DNA of 64,000 nt from Pseudomonas taeanensis MS-3. Lineage in GTDB: Bacteria > Pseudomonadota > Gammaproteobacteria > Pseudomonadales > Pseudomonadaceae. Both the position numbers and the translations under genes were made by a program. The notes below the pieces were generated by a model. That model worked only from the letters and a program-made list of their open reading frames with translations, made no database searches and was not told the origin of the DNA. Shown piece after piece: positions 24,701-35,774 of this stretch (positions within the stretch are counted from its first letter, which is position 1; each line of letters begins with the position of its first letter). The DNA is taken from positions 1 to 64,000 of the forward strand of contig NZ_AWSQ01000001.1 of assembly GCF_000498575.2 (NCBI RefSeq). Reading direction: 5' to 3'.

Positions 24701-25322
24701 TACAAGGGTCTCCACGGCGCTAGCCGTTGCGCGGGTCATGCTTTATTATCCAGCATCTTGTGCGACACGCGTAGCGTGTCTCCAGCTTCGCGGTGAGGAG
24801 TCATCGTGAAGGGTTTCCGCAAGGAAACCAAGGGCCCCGGCATCCAATCCAGGGAACCAAAACCAGCCAAGAAGTCCATTGCCTTCAAGGACTTGCCGCA
24901 GCGGCGGTGGCAAAACCCAAGGTCGCCTAGCACTCGGAAGCGCGACTGCGAACCAGCTTCACTAGGTTCTGGAGTGCACACTCAACGGAGGGAAGGCATG
25001 AGCCAAGAAGTCTTTGGTTTTCTCCTGCTGACCTGCCTGCTGTTCTTCTGTAGTGGAATGGCAGTCTGGGCAAAGTGGCCTGAAATAAAGGGCTACCTCG
25101 CTAAGCATAGAGCTCCCCACAAACGTTGACCCTGGCCCTGGCGGCCCCACCCTCGCGGGAGAGAATCCCCGCTGGGGTTCCTCCTGCCTCAGAAACAGGA
25201 GGAAAACTCACCCTGAGCACGCTGCCGTGGCAGTCCCTGCTCACTTCAAACCGGAGACATGAGCGAAAGCTCTGTCTGTCATTGTCCAGCCATTGCCGGT
25301 TCGGAATGGTAGCGGACTCGTT
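24701..25322. other. amgK-intron interval, mostly unassigned
   Basis: About 620 bp between amgK and the group II intron. It holds the 43-aa membrane ORF at 24998-25129 and two clear hairpins: CCTCCTG...CAGGAGG at 25182-25204, and a GAAA-capped stem AGACA(t)GAGC-GAAA-GCTCTGTCT at about 25254-25277. A GTGCGAC identical to group II 5' ends lies at 24760. I see no transposase or other known gene. Some of this may be intron or exon-associated RNA structure. Confidence 0.4.
24998..25129 (+). CDS. small single-pass membrane protein (43 aa), hypothetical
   Basis: A 43-residue frame starting MSQEVFGFLLLT with one hydrophobic segment (about 5-27) and a basic tail ending HRAPHKR. It has an unusually good ribosome site (GGAGGGAAGG) directly before the ATG. 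A longer in-frame reading from 24806 adds 64 low-complexity residues and is not favoured. I do not recognise it. Confidence 0.45.
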   Translation: MSQEVFGFLLLTCLLFFCSGMAVWAKWPEIKGYLAKHRAPHKR

Positions 25323-27756
25323 GTGCGACCAACGATAGCCTAGGGAAACATGCGTCACCGGTAACGGTGGGGTATGAAGCTTTCCCGACAATGTAGCCCC
25401 CGTCAGGGTGCGACCTCGCCGCGAGGCGAGGCGTAGATGCTCGGAGCAGTACCGGGTTGAGGCGCTAGGCTGGCTGGTATGGGCAACGCAAGTGAACTGC
25501 TGATAAACACCGTAAGGATAACCATGCCCAAACTGCTGTTAGGCATGAACCAAAAGGTGCGAGGTCGGTTATCTCCGTAGGATGTGGGGATACGTCGCCA
25601 CTACGACCTCCGGTGAAAAGGCAGGCCCTAACCCAGTCGTGTGACAGATAGGGAACGTGGTAAGCCCGTATCGCTGCCCTAGTGGCAGGCTAGCCGCAAG
25701 GCGAGCTGTTGGCGGTGCGGGTAGGGGATCGCAGAGAAAGCGAACGCCGGGCTGTAATGGTTCGGATAGGGGTTGGAATATCACCCCACGGGAAACCGGG
25801 CAGACTTCTGCGTGGTCTTTCGTCGCATGACCTCTGATTGAACCTGTCTCAATGAACCTCGGGCTCGGCTGTATAGAGCCCAACCTAACCAACCCTGGCG
25901 GGATGCGCGCTTCCCGTCAGGGATCGGCGTGTGTCTTCCGCTCGGGATGGTTCAACCATCTTGAGAGGAAAGCAGCATGAAAGAGCTCAGCCAACAGGCC
26001 GGGTCTGCGCTTTCCGGCGCCCCGCAGCAGTGGCACGACATCGATTGGTGTCGTGTGCAGCGGAACGTCCGGGGAATGCAGGTGCGGATTGCGAAGGCTT
26101 GTCGGGAAGGCGAATGGCGCAGGGTGAAAGCCCTGCAACGGATGCTGACCCGCTCGAAGTCGGCCAGGTATCTGGCTGTACGGAGAGTCACTGAAAACCA
26201 GGGCAAGCGCACGGCGGGAGTCGACCGCGTGCTCTGGGATACACCCGACGCCAAATGGAAAGCGGCACAAGGGTTGAAGCAGCGCGGATATCAGCCACGG
26301 CCTTTACGGCGTGTGTTCATTCCGAAGACGAATGGAAAGGAACGCCCCCTGGGCATCCCGACCATGACCGACAGAGCCATGCAGGCGTTGTATCTGCTGG
26401 CGCTGGCGCCCATCGCGGAAACCACGGGCGATCCGAACAGCTACGGCTTTCGAATCGAACGCTCGACGGCGGATGCGATGGGACAGTTGTTCATCTCCCT
26501 ATCCAAGAAGGCCTCGGCCCAATGGGTACTGGAGGCGGACATACTGGGCTGTTTCGACCATATCAACCATGACTGGCTGATCGCCAACGTCCCAACGGAC
26601 AAGGCGATCCTGCGGAAATGGTTGAAGGCTGGTGTGGTTCACAAAGGCCAGCTACAGGCAACGGATGCAGGTACGCCACAGGGTGGGATTATCTCGCCCA
26701 CCCTGGCGAACATGGTGCTCGACGGCTTGGAATCACAGCTCAAGCAACACCTGGGCGTGACAAGGGCCAAGAAGCTGAAGGTCAACGTGGTGCGTTATGC
26801 GGACGACTTCGTGATCACTGGAGACTCCCCGGAGCTTCTGGAAAGCGAGGTCAAACCCTGGGTAGAGCAGTTCCTGGCGGTACGCGGGCTGCGGTTGTCG
26901 CCCGAAAAGACGCAGATCGTCCATATCGACCAAGGCTTCGATTTCCTTGGATGGAACTTCCGCAAGTACAACGGGAAGCTCCTGATCAAGCCGAGCAAGA
27001 AGAACGTCAAGGCGTTCTATCGCAAGGTGAAGGAAGTCATCGACACCCACAAGACGGCCAGGCAAGAGGATCTGATCCGACTGCTGAACCCGATGCTGCG
27101 TGGCTGGGCGCTGTATCACCAGCCCGTAGTCGCCAAACAGGCGTATAGCCGCATGGACTACAGAGTGTTTCTCAAGCTCTGGCGCTGGGCGAAACGGCGA
27201 CACCCGAACAAGTCGCTGGAATGGATCAGGAAGAAGTATTACCAGACCCAAAGCGAGCAGAACTGGGTGTTTGCCACCACGCTAATGGACGAGTCAGGAG
27301 CAAAGCGGGACGTCGGACTGTACTCGCTTGCGAGTACACCGATCGAGCGGCACAAGAAGGTGAGCGGGGAATACAACCCCTTCGATCCTTCCATGGAAGA
27401 GATGGGCGAGAAACTGCGGATGGAACGGATGCTGAAGAAGCTGAAGTACCGCGAGCAAATCCTTCGCCTGTTCCAGAGTCAGAAGGGACTGTGCGTGCTT
27501 TGCAATCAACCGATTACCAAGGAAACGGGGTGGCACGACCACCACATTATCTACCGCTCACAAGGCGGTGGAGACTCCCTAAATAACCGGGTACTATTGC
27601 ACCCCATTTGCCACCAGCAGCTCCATGCTCGTGGTTTGACAGTATGCAAGCCGGCCCCTTCGGGGGCGTTGTAAAGGCTTGAGCCGTATGCGCTGAAAGG
27701 CGCACGTACGGTTCTTAGGGGGCCCCGATTCCGGCAACGGATTGGGGCCACCCGAC
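25323..27756 (+). mobile_element. group II intron (retroelement)
   Basis: Ribozyme plus retrotransposition protein. The 3' end is clear: domain V at about 27680-27713 (GAGCCGTATG ... CGTACGGTTC with GAAA-containing tip), then a domain VI hairpin (GGCCCCGATT...ATTGGGGCC) ending near CCCGAC at 27756. The 5' end is ambiguous because GTGCGACC occurs at both 25323 and 25408. For 25323, AGCCTAG near 25335 could pair with CTAGGCT near 25466. For 25408, CGACCTCG could pair with CGAGGTCG near 25560. The encoded protein lies in domain IV. Same strand as lptD. Confidence 0.85.
25977..27674 (+). CDS. ltrA: group II intron reverse transcriptase/maturase with HNH endonuclease
   Basis: 565-residue intron-encoded protein that splices and mobilises the intron by target-primed reverse transcription. 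Domains in order: RT fingers/palm with RPLGIPTMTDR near 125 and the catalytic R-Y-A-D-D-F box (YADD 274-277); maturase/X domain (about 350-430, with LNPMLRGWALYH); C-terminal HNH endonuclease with C506/C509, HDHHI and a final CHQQLHA. The full RT-X-HNH layout suggests a mobile intron. Start ATG follows GAGAGGAAAG. Confidence 0.93.
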   Translation: MKELSQQAGSALSGAPQQWHDIDWCRVQRNVRGMQVRIAKACREGEWRRVKALQRMLTRSKSARYLAVRRVTENQGKRTAGVDRVLWDTPDAKWKAAQGLKQRGYQPRPLRRVFIPKTNGKERPLGIPTMTDRAMQALYLLALAPIAETTGDPNSYGFRIERSTADAMGQLFISLSKKASAQWVLEADILGCFDHINHDWLIANVPTDKAILRKWLKAGVVHKGQLQATDAGTPQGGIISPTLANMVLDGLESQLKQHLGVTRAKKLKVNVVRYADDFVITGDSPELLESEVKPWVEQFLAVRGLRLSPEKTQIVHIDQGFDFLGWNFRKYNGKLLIKPSKKNVKAFYRKVKEVIDTHKTARQEDLIRLLNPMLRGWALYHQPVVAKQAYSRMDYRVFLKLWRWAKRRHPNKSLEWIRKKYYQTQSEQNWVFATTLMDESGAKRDVGLYSLASTPIERHKKVSGEYNPFDPSMEEMGEKLRMERMLKKLKYREQILRLFQSQKGLCVLCNQPITKETGWHDHHIIYRSQGGGDSLNNRVLLHPICHQQLHARGLTVCKPAPSGAL

Positions 27757-27821
27757 TTTCAGCCCATCGAGAGGCGTGCGGCCCCTGGGCCGATAGCGCG
27801 CAGGAAGCCCGGAAAAATAAG

Positions 27822-30584
27822 ATGGCAGTAAAATACCCCGCATTCCGTAAAAAATTCCCACTTCTGGTCACTGGCAGCCTTCTTGCCATGCAGCCTGTCG
27901 CGGGTCAATTCGCAATAGCTGCCGAGCAGTATGACTGCCAAGCGTCGGCTTCCGGTAGCTGGGCATGCGCGCCAAAAGCCAGCAGTGCTGTTGTGCCTGC
28001 ACGCCCGGTGCACAGTGGCTCCGCCGTCAGCAGCAGCGCCCCCGCGGACAAGGGCAGTCAGAGCAAAGCCTCTACCGCGACCCTCGTCACGCAAAGCGGT
28101 GGTAAGGCCCTGGCCTCGCGCAGCGCCGACTACAGCCACCTGGACTGGGTGCCGCGCGAGCAACTGAGTGCCGCGCAGCTGGCCGAAACAGGCCCTTACT
28201 GTGCCGGTGCGTACGTTGAACCGAGTCGTCCGGGCATGGGCGACACAACGCCAATGAGCGAATCGCCGATGTTCGTTTCCGCCAAAGCCTCGCGCTATGA
28301 GCAGGAACAACAGGTCGCGACCCTGGCTGGCGATGTGGTCTTGCGCCAATCGAGCCTGCAAGTCGAGGCCGATGAGGCCCGCCTGCTTCAAGCCGAGAAT
28401 CGCGGCGAGCTGATTGGTAATGTACGCCTGCGTGACGATGGCGCGCTGGTGGTCGGCGACCGTGCCGAACTGCAACTGGATAACGGCGAAGCCAAGATCG
28501 ATAACGCCGAGTATGTCCTGCATAAAGGCCATGTACGCGGTAGCGCGCTCTACGCCAAACGCGAAGAGACGGCGATTATCCGCCTGAAGGACGGCACCTA
28601 TACCAGCTGCGAACCCGGCAGCAACGCCTGGCACCTGAAAGGCAACAACGTCACCCTGAATCCCGCCACCGGCTTTGGTACTGCTACCAACGTCACCCTG
28701 CGGGTCAAGGATTTCCCGGTGTTCTATACACCGTATATCCACTTCCCCATCGATGATCGGCGCCAGTCCGGCTTCTTGCCGCCGAGCATCAGCAGCTCCG
28801 GCGATAACGGCCTGACCCTGCAGACACCCTACTACTTCAATCTGGCGCCGAATTACGACGCCACGCTCTACCCGACCTACATGAGCGACCGCGGCCTGCT
28901 CACCGAAGGCGAGTTCCGCTACCTGACCAAGAGTAGCGAAGGTCAGCTGGGCGCAGGCTACATCAGCGACAGCAACGACGACCGCAAGCTGCAATCGGAG
29001 TCCAAGCAACAGCGCTGGCTCTATAGCTGGCAGCACAAGCAAGGCCTCGACTCGCGCCTGCTGGCCGAAGTCGATTACACCGACATCAGCGATCCGTACT
29101 ACTTTCAGGACCTGAGCACCGACCTAGGCATCGATACCACTACCTATGTCAATCAACGCGGCACCCTGACCTACCGTGGTGACAACTACACCGCCCGGTT
29201 GAATGCGCACGCTTACGAGCTGGCCACTATCACCGACATCACCCCATACAACCGCCTGCCGCAGATCACCCTGGACGGCGCCCTGCCGTTTCACCCGGGC
29301 GGCCTGGACTTCAGCTACGGCAGCGAATTGGTGCGCTTCGATCGCGACCTGCGTTCAGGTCTATTCAGCGATGAAAACGGCATTACAACGCCTTGGTATG
29401 ACACGAACTTGCAGGGTCTGGCCCGTGCCAATGGCAATCGCCTGCACCTCGAGCCGGCCGTCAGCCTGCCACTGGACTGGAGCTGGGGCTTCATCAAGCC
29501 GCAGGTCAAGTTCCTGCAAACCAACTATGACCTGAGCCTCGACCAGCAGGGCAAAAACACTCTGCTGGCCGAGCAGGAATTCAGCTCCAGCCAAAACCGT
29601 AGCCTGGCCATGTATAGCGTCGACAGCGGCCTGTACTTCGACCGCGACACCCAATGGTTCGGCAAAGACTTCCGCCAGACCCTGGAGCCACGGTTGTTCT
29701 ACCTCTATGTACCCGAAGAGGACCAGACCGATATCCCAGTCTTCGACACTGGCGAAAGCACCTTCAGCTACTCGTCGCTGTTCCGCGAGAACCGCTTCTC
29801 CGGCAAGGACCGCATCGGTGACGAAAACAAGCTGTCGCTGGGTGTCACTAATCGCTGGATCGAAAGCAACGGCTTCGAACGGCAGCGCTTCAGCATCGGC
29901 CAGGCCTTCTACTTCAAGGACCGCAAGGTGCAACTACCGGGTATCGACGCAAATACCCGTGTCGATGCGCAATCATCCGTATCACCCTACGCACTGGAAT
30001 ACCTGTACCGCTTCAACCGCGACTGGCGCCTGTCCGCGGACTTCAACTGGGACCCGGACACCCACCGCACCCGCTCGGGTAGCACCATGTTTCACTACCA
30101 GCCGGAAGACAACCCGAACAAGATCATCAACGCTGGCTACCGCTACCGCAACGACACTGTGCGATTCGACCAGACCACCGGTAACTGGGTGGTTGGCGGC
30201 GGCGACTTCGGCACACCGGGCACGGCCAACTTCATCAAGGACTACTACAAAGTCAGCCAGCATGACTTCTCGGTGATCTGGCCGATCGTCCCGCAATGGA
30301 GTGCAATTTCCCGCTGGCAGTATGATTACGGCCGCAATCGCACCCTTGAAGCCTTCGCTGGCTTCGAGTACGACAGTTGCTGCTGGAAGCTGCGCGTGGT
30401 CAACCGTTACTGGATCGACTACGACGAAGTCAGCCTGAACCCCTCGCTCAATGATCAGGCCGACACCGGTATCTTCCTGCAAATCGTCCTCAAAGGCCTG
30501 GGCGGCGTGACAGGCAACAAGGTTGAAACCTTCCTCGACCAAGGCATTCAAGGTTATCGTGAACGTGAAGATCAAGCTTTCTGA
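27822..30584 (+). CDS. lptD: LPS assembly outer membrane protein LptD
   Basis: Essential beta-barrel that inserts lipopolysaccharide into the outer leaflet with LptE. 920 residues: signal peptide (1-33), low-complexity linker, LptA-like OstA jellyroll (about 160-290) and a 26-strand barrel to the C-terminus. Disulfide cysteines are at C39, C49, C853 and C854 (DSCCWKL), the expected two pairs. Only 65 bp separate it from the intron 3' end, so native promoter elements may be displaced. Overlaps surA. Confidence 0.96.
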   Translation: MAVKYPAFRKKFPLLVTGSLLAMQPVAGQFAIAAEQYDCQASASGSWACAPKASSAVVPARPVHSGSAVSSSAPADKGSQSKASTATLVTQSGGKALASRSADYSHLDWVPREQLSAAQLAETGPYCAGAYVEPSRPGMGDTTPMSESPMFVSAKASRYEQEQQVATLAGDVVLRQSSLQVEADEARLLQAENRGELIGNVRLRDDGALVVGDRAELQLDNGEAKIDNAEYVLHKGHVRGSALYAKREETAIIRLKDGTYTSCEPGSNAWHLKGNNVTLNPATGFGTATNVTLRVKDFPVFYTPYIHFPIDDRRQSGFLPPSISSSGDNGLTLQTPYYFNLAPNYDATLYPTYMSDRGLLTEGEFRYLTKSSEGQLGAGYISDSNDDRKLQSESKQQRWLYSWQHKQGLDSRLLAEVDYTDISDPYYFQDLSTDLGIDTTTYVNQRGTLTYRGDNYTARLNAHAYELATITDITPYNRLPQITLDGALPFHPGGLDFSYGSELVRFDRDLRSGLFSDENGITTPWYDTNLQGLARANGNRLHLEPAVSLPLDWSWGFIKPQVKFLQTNYDLSLDQQGKNTLLAEQEFSSSQNRSLAMYSVDSGLYFDRDTQWFGKDFRQTLEPRLFYLYVPEEDQTDIPVFDTGESTFSYSSLFRENRFSGKDRIGDENKLSLGVTNRWIESNGFERQRFSIGQAFYFKDRKVQLPGIDANTRVDAQSSVSPYALEYLYRFNRDWRLSADFNWDPDTHRTRSGSTMFHYQPEDNPNKIINAGYRYRNDTVRFDQTTGNWVVGGGDFGTPGTANFIKDYYKVSQHDFSVIWPIVPQWSAISRWQYDYGRNRTLEAFAGFEYDSCCWKLRVVNRYWIDYDEVSLNPSLNDQADTGIFLQIVLKGLGGVTGNKVETFLDQGIQGYREREDQAF

Positions 30585-31860
30585 TTGTCTGCGCCCGCTG
30601 CTGTTGGGCGCAGTTTTTCTGGGTGCCGCGGCGCAGGCCGAGGTACAACCACTCAACCGTGTCGTGGCAATTGTCGACAACGACGTGATCATGCAGAGCC
30701 AACTGGATGCACGCGTTCGTGAGGTACAGCAAACCATCGCCAAGCGTGGCGCGGCCCTGCCGCCTGCGAACGTGCTGGACCAGCAAGTACTGGAACGCCT
30801 GATCATCGAGAACATTCAGCTGCAGATCGGCGACCGTTCCGGCATTCGCATCACCGATGAAGAACTCAACCAGGCGATCGGCACCATCGCCCAGCGCAAT
30901 GGCATGAGCATCGAGCAATTCCGTGCTGCCCTGGCAAAAGACGGTTTGTCCTTTGCCGACGCCCGCGACCAGGTCCGTCGCGAGATGATCATCAGCCGAG
31001 TGCGCCAGCGCCGTGTGGCCGAACGCATTCAGGTGAGCGATCAGGAAGTGCAGAACTTCCTCGCCTCCGACCTTGGCAAACTGCAACTGTCGGAAGAGTT
31101 CCGCCTGGCGAACATCCTCATTGCAGTTCCTGAAGGGGCGTCCCCGGAGACTATCCAAGCGGCTGATCGCCAGGCGCAGGAACTCTATCAGCAGCTGCAA
31201 CAAGGTGCCGACTTCGCCCAACTGGCGATCGCTCGCTCGGCCAGCGAAACCGCACTGGAAGGTGGCGAGATGGGCTGGCGCAAGGCCGCTCAACTGCCAC
31301 CGCCCTTCGACGCCATGATCGGCGCCCTGTCAGTCGGCGAGGTCACCGAGCCGATGCGCACACCGGGCGGTTTCATCATGCTCAAGCTGCTGGAAAAGCG
31401 CGGTGGCGGCGGCAACCAGGTGCGTGACGAGGTCAATGTTCGTCACATCCTGATCAAGCCCAGTGAAATACGCAGCGAAGCCGAAACCAAACGCCTGGTT
31501 GAACGCCTTCACCAGCGGATAAAGGCTGGGGAAGACTTCGCCGAACTGGCGAAAAGCTTTTCGGAAGACCCAGGCTCCGCGCTCAATGGCGGCCTGCTCA
31601 GCTGGATCGACCCGAACGCACTGGTTCCGGAGTTCCGCGAGGTGATGAACAGCACCCCCAGCGGCGAGCTCTCCAAACCGTTCAAGACCACCTACGGCTG
31701 GCACGTACTGCAAGTCATGGGCCGTCGCGCCACTGACAGCAGCGAACAGTTCCGCGAGCAGCAAGCGATGAACCTGCTGCGCAACCGCAAATACGACGAG
31801 GAACTGCAAGCCTGGCTGCGGCAGATCCGCGACGAAGCCTACGTCGAAAGCAAACTCTGA
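30565..31860 (+). CDS. surA: periplasmic chaperone/peptidyl-prolyl isomerase SurA
   Basis: Escorts outer-membrane proteins, including LptD, to BAM. About 431 residues from a GTG at 30565 (another GTG at 30559 has AAGG upstream). Signal peptide ends near AQA; SurA N-domain about 25-150 ([15 protein letters not shown]), then two PpiC parvulin domains (about 170-275 and 285-385, the latter [10 protein letters not shown]...) and a C-terminal helix. The gene begins inside the last 20 bases of lptD. Confidence 0.95.
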   Translation: MKIKLSDCLRPLLLGAVFLGAAAQAEVQPLNRVVAIVDNDVIMQSQLDARVREVQQTIAKRGAALPPANVLDQQVLERLIIENIQLQIGDRSGIRITDEELNQAIGTIAQRNGMSIEQFRAALAKDGLSFADARDQVRREMIISRVRQRRVAERIQVSDQEVQNFLASDLGKLQLSEEFRLANILIAVPEGASPETIQAADRQAQELYQQLQQGADFAQLAIARSASETALEGGEMGWRKAAQLPPPFDAMIGALSVGEVTEPMRTPGGFIMLKLLEKRGGGGNQVRDEVNVRHILIKPSEIRSEAETKRLVERLHQRIKAGEDFAELAKSFSEDPGSALNGGLLSWIDPNALVPEFREVMNSTPSGELSKPFKTTYGWHVLQVMGRRATDSSEQFREQQAMNLLRNRKYDEELQAWLRQIRDEAYVESKL

Positions 31861-31879
31861 GCCTGCCCCGCTGAACCCG

Positions 31880-31914
31880 AGCCCGGTGCCTGCAAGTAGC
31901 AGCACCGGGCTTTT
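31880..31914 (+). terminator. Rho-independent terminator after surA
   Basis: 9-bp stem GCCCGGTGC / GCACCGGGC, 12-nt loop, then TTTT. Confidence 0.85.
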
Positions 31915-31995
31915 CCGTTCTGGGCCGAGTACAGCATAAGATAGCGCTCAGCCCCACATTAATACCCGCCCAGATAGGGCGCTCGAGAACTCGCC

Positions 31996-32997
31996 ATGAC
32001 TGCACAGCCTCTTTTCGCACTGACCCCCGGCGAGCCGGCAGGCATAGGCCCCGACTTGTGCCTGCTGCTCGCTCAACAGGCTCAACCCCATCCGCTAGTG
32101 GCCGTCGCCAGCCGTGACCTGCTCGCCGAGCGCGCCACACAATTGGGCGTGGCGATTGAGCTGATCCCGGCCGGCCCCGGGGCCTGGCCGCATCAGTCAA
32201 GCCCTGCAGGTAGTCTTTATGTGTGGGATACGCCGCTGGCCGCACCAGTCGCTGCCGGAGAGCTGAATCAGGCCAACGCCGCCTACGTCCTGGAAACCCT
32301 GACCCGCGCCGCCCAAGGCTGTCTGGATGGGCATTTCGCCGGAATGATCACTGCACCGGTGCATAAGGGCGTGATCAACGACGCCGGCATCGCCTTCTCC
32401 GGGCACACCGAGTTTCTCGCCGATCTCACGCGCAGCGAACAAGTGGTGATGATGCTCGCCACCCGCGGCCTGCGCGTGGCCCTGGTGACCACCCATCTGC
32501 CGCTCAAGGATGTCGCCGCGGCGATCACCGCCGAGCGCCTGGCCCGCGTGACCCGCATCCTGCATGCCGACCTGCGCGAAAAGTTCGGCATCGACCAACC
32601 GCGCATTCTGGTCTGCGGCCTCAACCCGCATGCAGGAGAAGGCGGCCATCTGGGCCGGGAAGAAATCGAGATCATCGAACCGACGCTAGACTTGTTGCGC
32701 AGCGAAGGCATCAACTTGATCGGCCCGCTACCGGCTGACACCCTGTTTACCCCGAAGCACCTCGAGCACTGCGACGCGGTGCTGGCCATGTATCACGACC
32801 AAGGGCTGCCGGTGCTCAAATTCAAGGGCTTCGGCGCTGCGGTCAACGTCACCCTGGGCCTGCCGATCATCCGCACTTCCGTCGACCATGGCACCGCCCT
32901 CGATCTGGCAGGTAGCGGCAAGGTCGACAGCGGCAGCCTGCAAGTCGCCCTGGAAACCGCCTACGCGATGGCCGCCAGCCAAGCCCAGCAGAACTGA
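31996..32997 (+). CDS. pdxA: 4-hydroxythreonine-4-phosphate dehydrogenase
   Basis: NAD-dependent step of pyridoxal 5'-phosphate synthesis. 333 residues with the N-terminal [10 protein letters not shown] signature and metal-ligand histidines in [15 protein letters not shown] and AMYHDQGLP. Separated from surA by a terminator, so it probably has its own promoter in the 31915-31995 gap. Confidence 0.95.
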   Translation: MTAQPLFALTPGEPAGIGPDLCLLLAQQAQPHPLVAVASRDLLAERATQLGVAIELIPAGPGAWPHQSSPAGSLYVWDTPLAAPVAAGELNQANAAYVLETLTRAAQGCLDGHFAGMITAPVHKGVINDAGIAFSGHTEFLADLTRSEQVVMMLATRGLRVALVTTHLPLKDVAAAITAERLARVTRILHADLREKFGIDQPRILVCGLNPHAGEGGHLGREEIEIIEPTLDLLRSEGINLIGPLPADTLFTPKHLEHCDAVLAMYHDQGLPVLKFKGFGAAVNVTLGLPIIRTSVDHGTALDLAGSGKVDSGSLQVALETAYAMAASQAQQN

Positions 32998-33027
32998 CGT
33001 GTCAGGCCAGCGCACGCTGGCCGCCCT

Positions 33028-33175
33028 CTAGCAGGCCGTTGAAAAACTACTGCGCTAGGCTATGCAGCGTTGAAATCGGCCTCAAAATGCTCATTTACAA
33101 CACGTAAACTGCGCTTTTTCGGCCGATTTAACCTTGCCTAGCCGTCGCTCGCTACATTTTTCAACGGCCTGCTAG
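33028..33175. repeat. 148-bp palindromic element with 19-bp terminal inverted repeats
   Basis: Perfect 19-bp terminal inverted repeats (CTAGCAGGCCGTTGAAAAA at 33028-33046; its complement at 33157-33175). Inner complementary blocks (GAAATCGGCC / GGCCGATTT and GCTAGGC / GCCTAGC) mean most of the element folds as one long imperfect hairpin. No ORF. It looks like a MITE or a Pseudomonas intergenic repeat; a degraded right end recurs upstream of plsY. Confidence 0.85.
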
Positions 33176-33283
33176 CCCTGCGCCTAAAGGCGGATGGAAA
33201 AACACCATCCACCCCCCGCCCTGTTAAACTGCCGCACTTTGCATTCGCTTTAAGCTCGCGGCTTGAAGCTTGGAGCCGTTTGA

Positions 33284-34108
33284 ATGTCCGAAACCTACCA
33301 ACACCGTGCCCGTAAGCGCTTCGGTCAGAATTTTTTGCACGACGCCGGGGTTATCCACCGCATCCTGCGCGCCATTCATGCCCGCGAAGGCGAGCATTTG
33401 CTGGAAATCGGCCCGGGCCAGGGTGCATTGACTGAAGGCCTGCTCGGCAGCGGCGCAAAACTCGATGTTGTCGAACTGGATCGAGACCTGATCCCGATCC
33501 TCAACGCTAAATTCGCCACAGAGCCGCGCTTTCAGTTGCATCAGGGCGACGCGCTGAAGTTCGACTTCAACCGTCTGGGCGCAGAGCCCCGCAGTCTGCG
33601 AGTGGTCGGCAACCTGCCGTACAACATTTCCACACCATTGATCTTCCACCTGCTGAGCAATGCCGCGCTGATCCACGACATGCACTTCATGCTGCAGAAA
33701 GAAGTGGTCGAGCGCCTGGCAGCCGAGCCCGGTGGTGGCGACTGGGGCCGCCTGTCGATCATGGTGCAGTACCACTGCCGGGTAGAGCATCTGTTCAATG
33801 TCGGCCCAGGTGCGTTCAACCCACCACCTAAAGTCGATTCGGCGATCGTGCGCCTGGTGCCACACGAGATACTGCCGCATCCGGCCAAGGATCATCACCT
33901 GCTCGAACGCGTGGTACGAGAAGCCTTCAACCAGCGGCGCAAGACTCTGCGCAACACGCTCAAAGCCCTACTGCCCGCAGCAGCGATCGAAGCTGCCGGC
34001 GTGGATGGCAGTCTACGTCCCGAGCAACTGGATCTGGCTGCCTTCGTGCGTCTGGCCGATCAACTGGCCGAGCACCTGAGCATCACAGCCACGCCTGACA
34101 GCCGCTAA
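33284..34108 (+). CDS. rsmA: 16S rRNA dimethyladenosine transferase RsmA/KsgA
   Basis: Dimethylates A1518/A1519 of 16S rRNA in 30S maturation. 274 residues with [11 protein letters not shown] at the N-terminus, SAM-binding [12 protein letters not shown] near 41-52 and the catalytic NLPYNIS near 113. GGAG precedes the ATG. Followed by apaG after 31 bp. Confidence 0.96.
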   Translation: MSETYQHRARKRFGQNFLHDAGVIHRILRAIHAREGEHLLEIGPGQGALTEGLLGSGAKLDVVELDRDLIPILNAKFATEPRFQLHQGDALKFDFNRLGAEPRSLRVVGNLPYNISTPLIFHLLSNAALIHDMHFMLQKEVVERLAAEPGGGDWGRLSIMVQYHCRVEHLFNVGPGAFNPPPKVDSAIVRLVPHEILPHPAKDHHLLERVVREAFNQRRKTLRNTLKALLPAAAIEAAGVDGSLRPEQLDLAAFVRLADQLAEHLSITATPDSR

Positions 34109-34139
34109 ACTGCCTGTTCAGCATACCGAGTCCCAGCAC

Positions 34140-34520
34140 ATGCCCGATCCTCGTTATCAGGTCGACGTCAGCGTCGCCACTCGCTACCTGCCGGAGCAAT
34201 CACAGCCGGAGCAGAACCGTTTTGCATTTGCCTATACCGTGACCATCGTCAATAGCGGTGAACTATCGGCCAAGCTTCTCTCACGCCACTGGCTGATCAC
34301 CGATGGCGACGGCCGCGTGCAAGAAGTGCGTGGCGCCGGCGTGGTGGGGCAACAGCCACTGATCGAGCCTGGCGACAGTCATACCTATAGCAGTGGCACG
34401 CTGATCGCCACTCATGTCGGCACCATGCAGGGCAGTTATCAAATGCTGGCCGAAGACGGTAAACGCTTCGACGCCGACATCGCGCCCTTCCGCCTGGCAG
34501 TACCGGGCTCGTTGCACTGA
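34140..34520 (+). CDS. apaG: ApaG (Co2+/Mg2+ efflux-associated) protein
   Basis: 126-residue fibronectin-III-like protein with the family segments [33 protein letters not shown] and [10 protein letters not shown]. Biochemical role is uncertain. The stop shares a base with the apaH start (TGATG). Confidence 0.92.
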   Translation: MPDPRYQVDVSVATRYLPEQSQPEQNRFAFAYTVTIVNSGELSAKLLSRHWLITDGDGRVQEVRGAGVVGQQPLIEPGDSHTYSSGTLIATHVGTMQGSYQMLAEDGKRFDADIAPFRLAVPGSLH

Positions 34521-35344
34521 TGGCCACTTACGCGGTTGGCGACCTGCAAGGCTGCCTCAGCCCTCTCCAGTGCCTCTTGCAACGCGTGGCATTCGACCCC
34601 GGCACAGATCGTCTGTGGCTGGTCGGCGACCTGGTCAACCGTGGCCCGCAGTCGCTGGAAACCCTGCGCTTTCTCTACCGCATGCGCGACGCCGTGACCT
34701 GCGTACTGGGCAACCACGACCTGCATCTTCTGGCCGTCGCACAGAATATTGAACGCCTGAAAAAGGCCGATACCTTACGCGAAATTCTCGACGCACCCGA
34801 TCGCGACGAACTGCTCGACTGGCTGCGCCGACAGAAGCTGCTGCATTACGACGCCGAGCGTGACATCGCCCTGGTGCATGCCGGGATTCCCCCCCAATGG
34901 ACCCTGGAAAAAGCCCTCAAACGCGCGAGCGAGGTCGAGGAAGCGCTGCGCGACGATGCCCGTTTCCCACTGTTTCTCGACGGCATGTACGGCAACGAAC
35001 CCGCCCGCTGGGACAAGGAGTTGCATGGCGTCCCGCGGCTGCGGGTGATCACCAACTACTTCACCCGCATGCGTTTCTGCAGCGCAGACGGTACCCTGGA
35101 CCTGAAGAGCAAAGAAGGCGTCGACAGTGCGCCACCTGGCTATACCCCCTGGTTCAGCCATCGCGAGCGCAAGACGCGTGGACAAAAAATCATCTTCGGC
35201 CACTGGGCCGCGCTGGAAGGCCAGTGCAATGAACCCGGTCTGTTTGCCCTAGACACAGGCTGTGTGTGGGGCGGTGCCATGACTCTACTGAATATCGATA
35301 GCGGCGAGCGACACCGCTATGACTGTAACCAGGAGCACCCATGA
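34520..35344 (+). CDS. apaH: diadenosine tetraphosphatase (symmetrical)
   Basis: Hydrolyses Ap4A to two ADP and removes Np4 caps from RNA. 274-residue calcineurin-type phosphoesterase with VGDLQGC (7-13), [15 protein letters not shown] and HAGIPP metal motifs. Coupled to apaG and, by a 4-bp overlap (ATGA), to glpE. Confidence 0.96.
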   Translation: MATYAVGDLQGCLSPLQCLLQRVAFDPGTDRLWLVGDLVNRGPQSLETLRFLYRMRDAVTCVLGNHDLHLLAVAQNIERLKKADTLREILDAPDRDELLDWLRRQKLLHYDAERDIALVHAGIPPQWTLEKALKRASEVEEALRDDARFPLFLDGMYGNEPARWDKELHGVPRLRVITNYFTRMRFCSADGTLDLKSKEGVDSAPPGYTPWFSHRERKTRGQKIIFGHWAALEGQCNEPGLFALDTGCVWGGAMTLLNIDSGERHRYDCNQEHP

Positions 35345-35670
35345 GCGACTTCAAACGCATCCCCCCGGAGCAGGCCAAGGCACTGCGCGAACTTGGCGCG
35401 GTGGTGGTCGACATCCGCGACCCAGAGAGCTTTGCCAACGGCCACATCGCTGGCTCGCAGCATCTGGACAATCACTCGCTGCACGACTTTATCGCCAAGG
35501 CCGATCTCGACCGGCCGCTGATCGTTGCCTGCTACCACGGCAACTCCAGTCAGAGCGCCGCCGCCTACCTGGTCGGCCAAGGTTTCTCTGAGGTCTACAG
35601 CCTGGATGGCGGTTTCGAACTGTGGCGTACCACTTATCCCGAAGACTCCACACAAGCGCAGCCCGAATAA
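35341..35670 (+). CDS. glpE: thiosulfate sulfurtransferase GlpE
   Basis: Single-domain rhodanese of 109 residues with active-site C64 in [10 protein letters not shown], the loop length typical of GlpE. Transfers sulfane sulfur from thiosulfate to thiols such as thioredoxin. In Pseudomonas it closes the apaG-apaH-glpE run. Confidence 0.9.
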   Translation: MSDFKRIPPEQAKALRELGAVVVDIRDPESFANGHIAGSQHLDNHSLHDFIAKADLDRPLIVACYHGNSSQSAAAYLVGQGFSEVYSLDGGFELWRTTYPEDSTQAQPE

Positions 35671-35774
35671 ATATTTATTTGGGGTCCAAACCGCACCGGC
35701 ACTGGGCTGCCGCCCTCTCCTGACGAACGGTAATATCTTGTTATCGTTCGCCGCCCCTTGACCTCGCCGATTCC

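Noticed and set aside
24806-25129. 107-codon frame upstream of the group II intron
   Set aside because: Its N-terminal 64 residues are low complexity; only the 43-codon internal start with GGAGGGAAGG is kept.
27759-29042. 427-codon minus-strand frame opposite lptD
   Set aside because: Low-complexity antisense frame across lptD and intron end; no motif.
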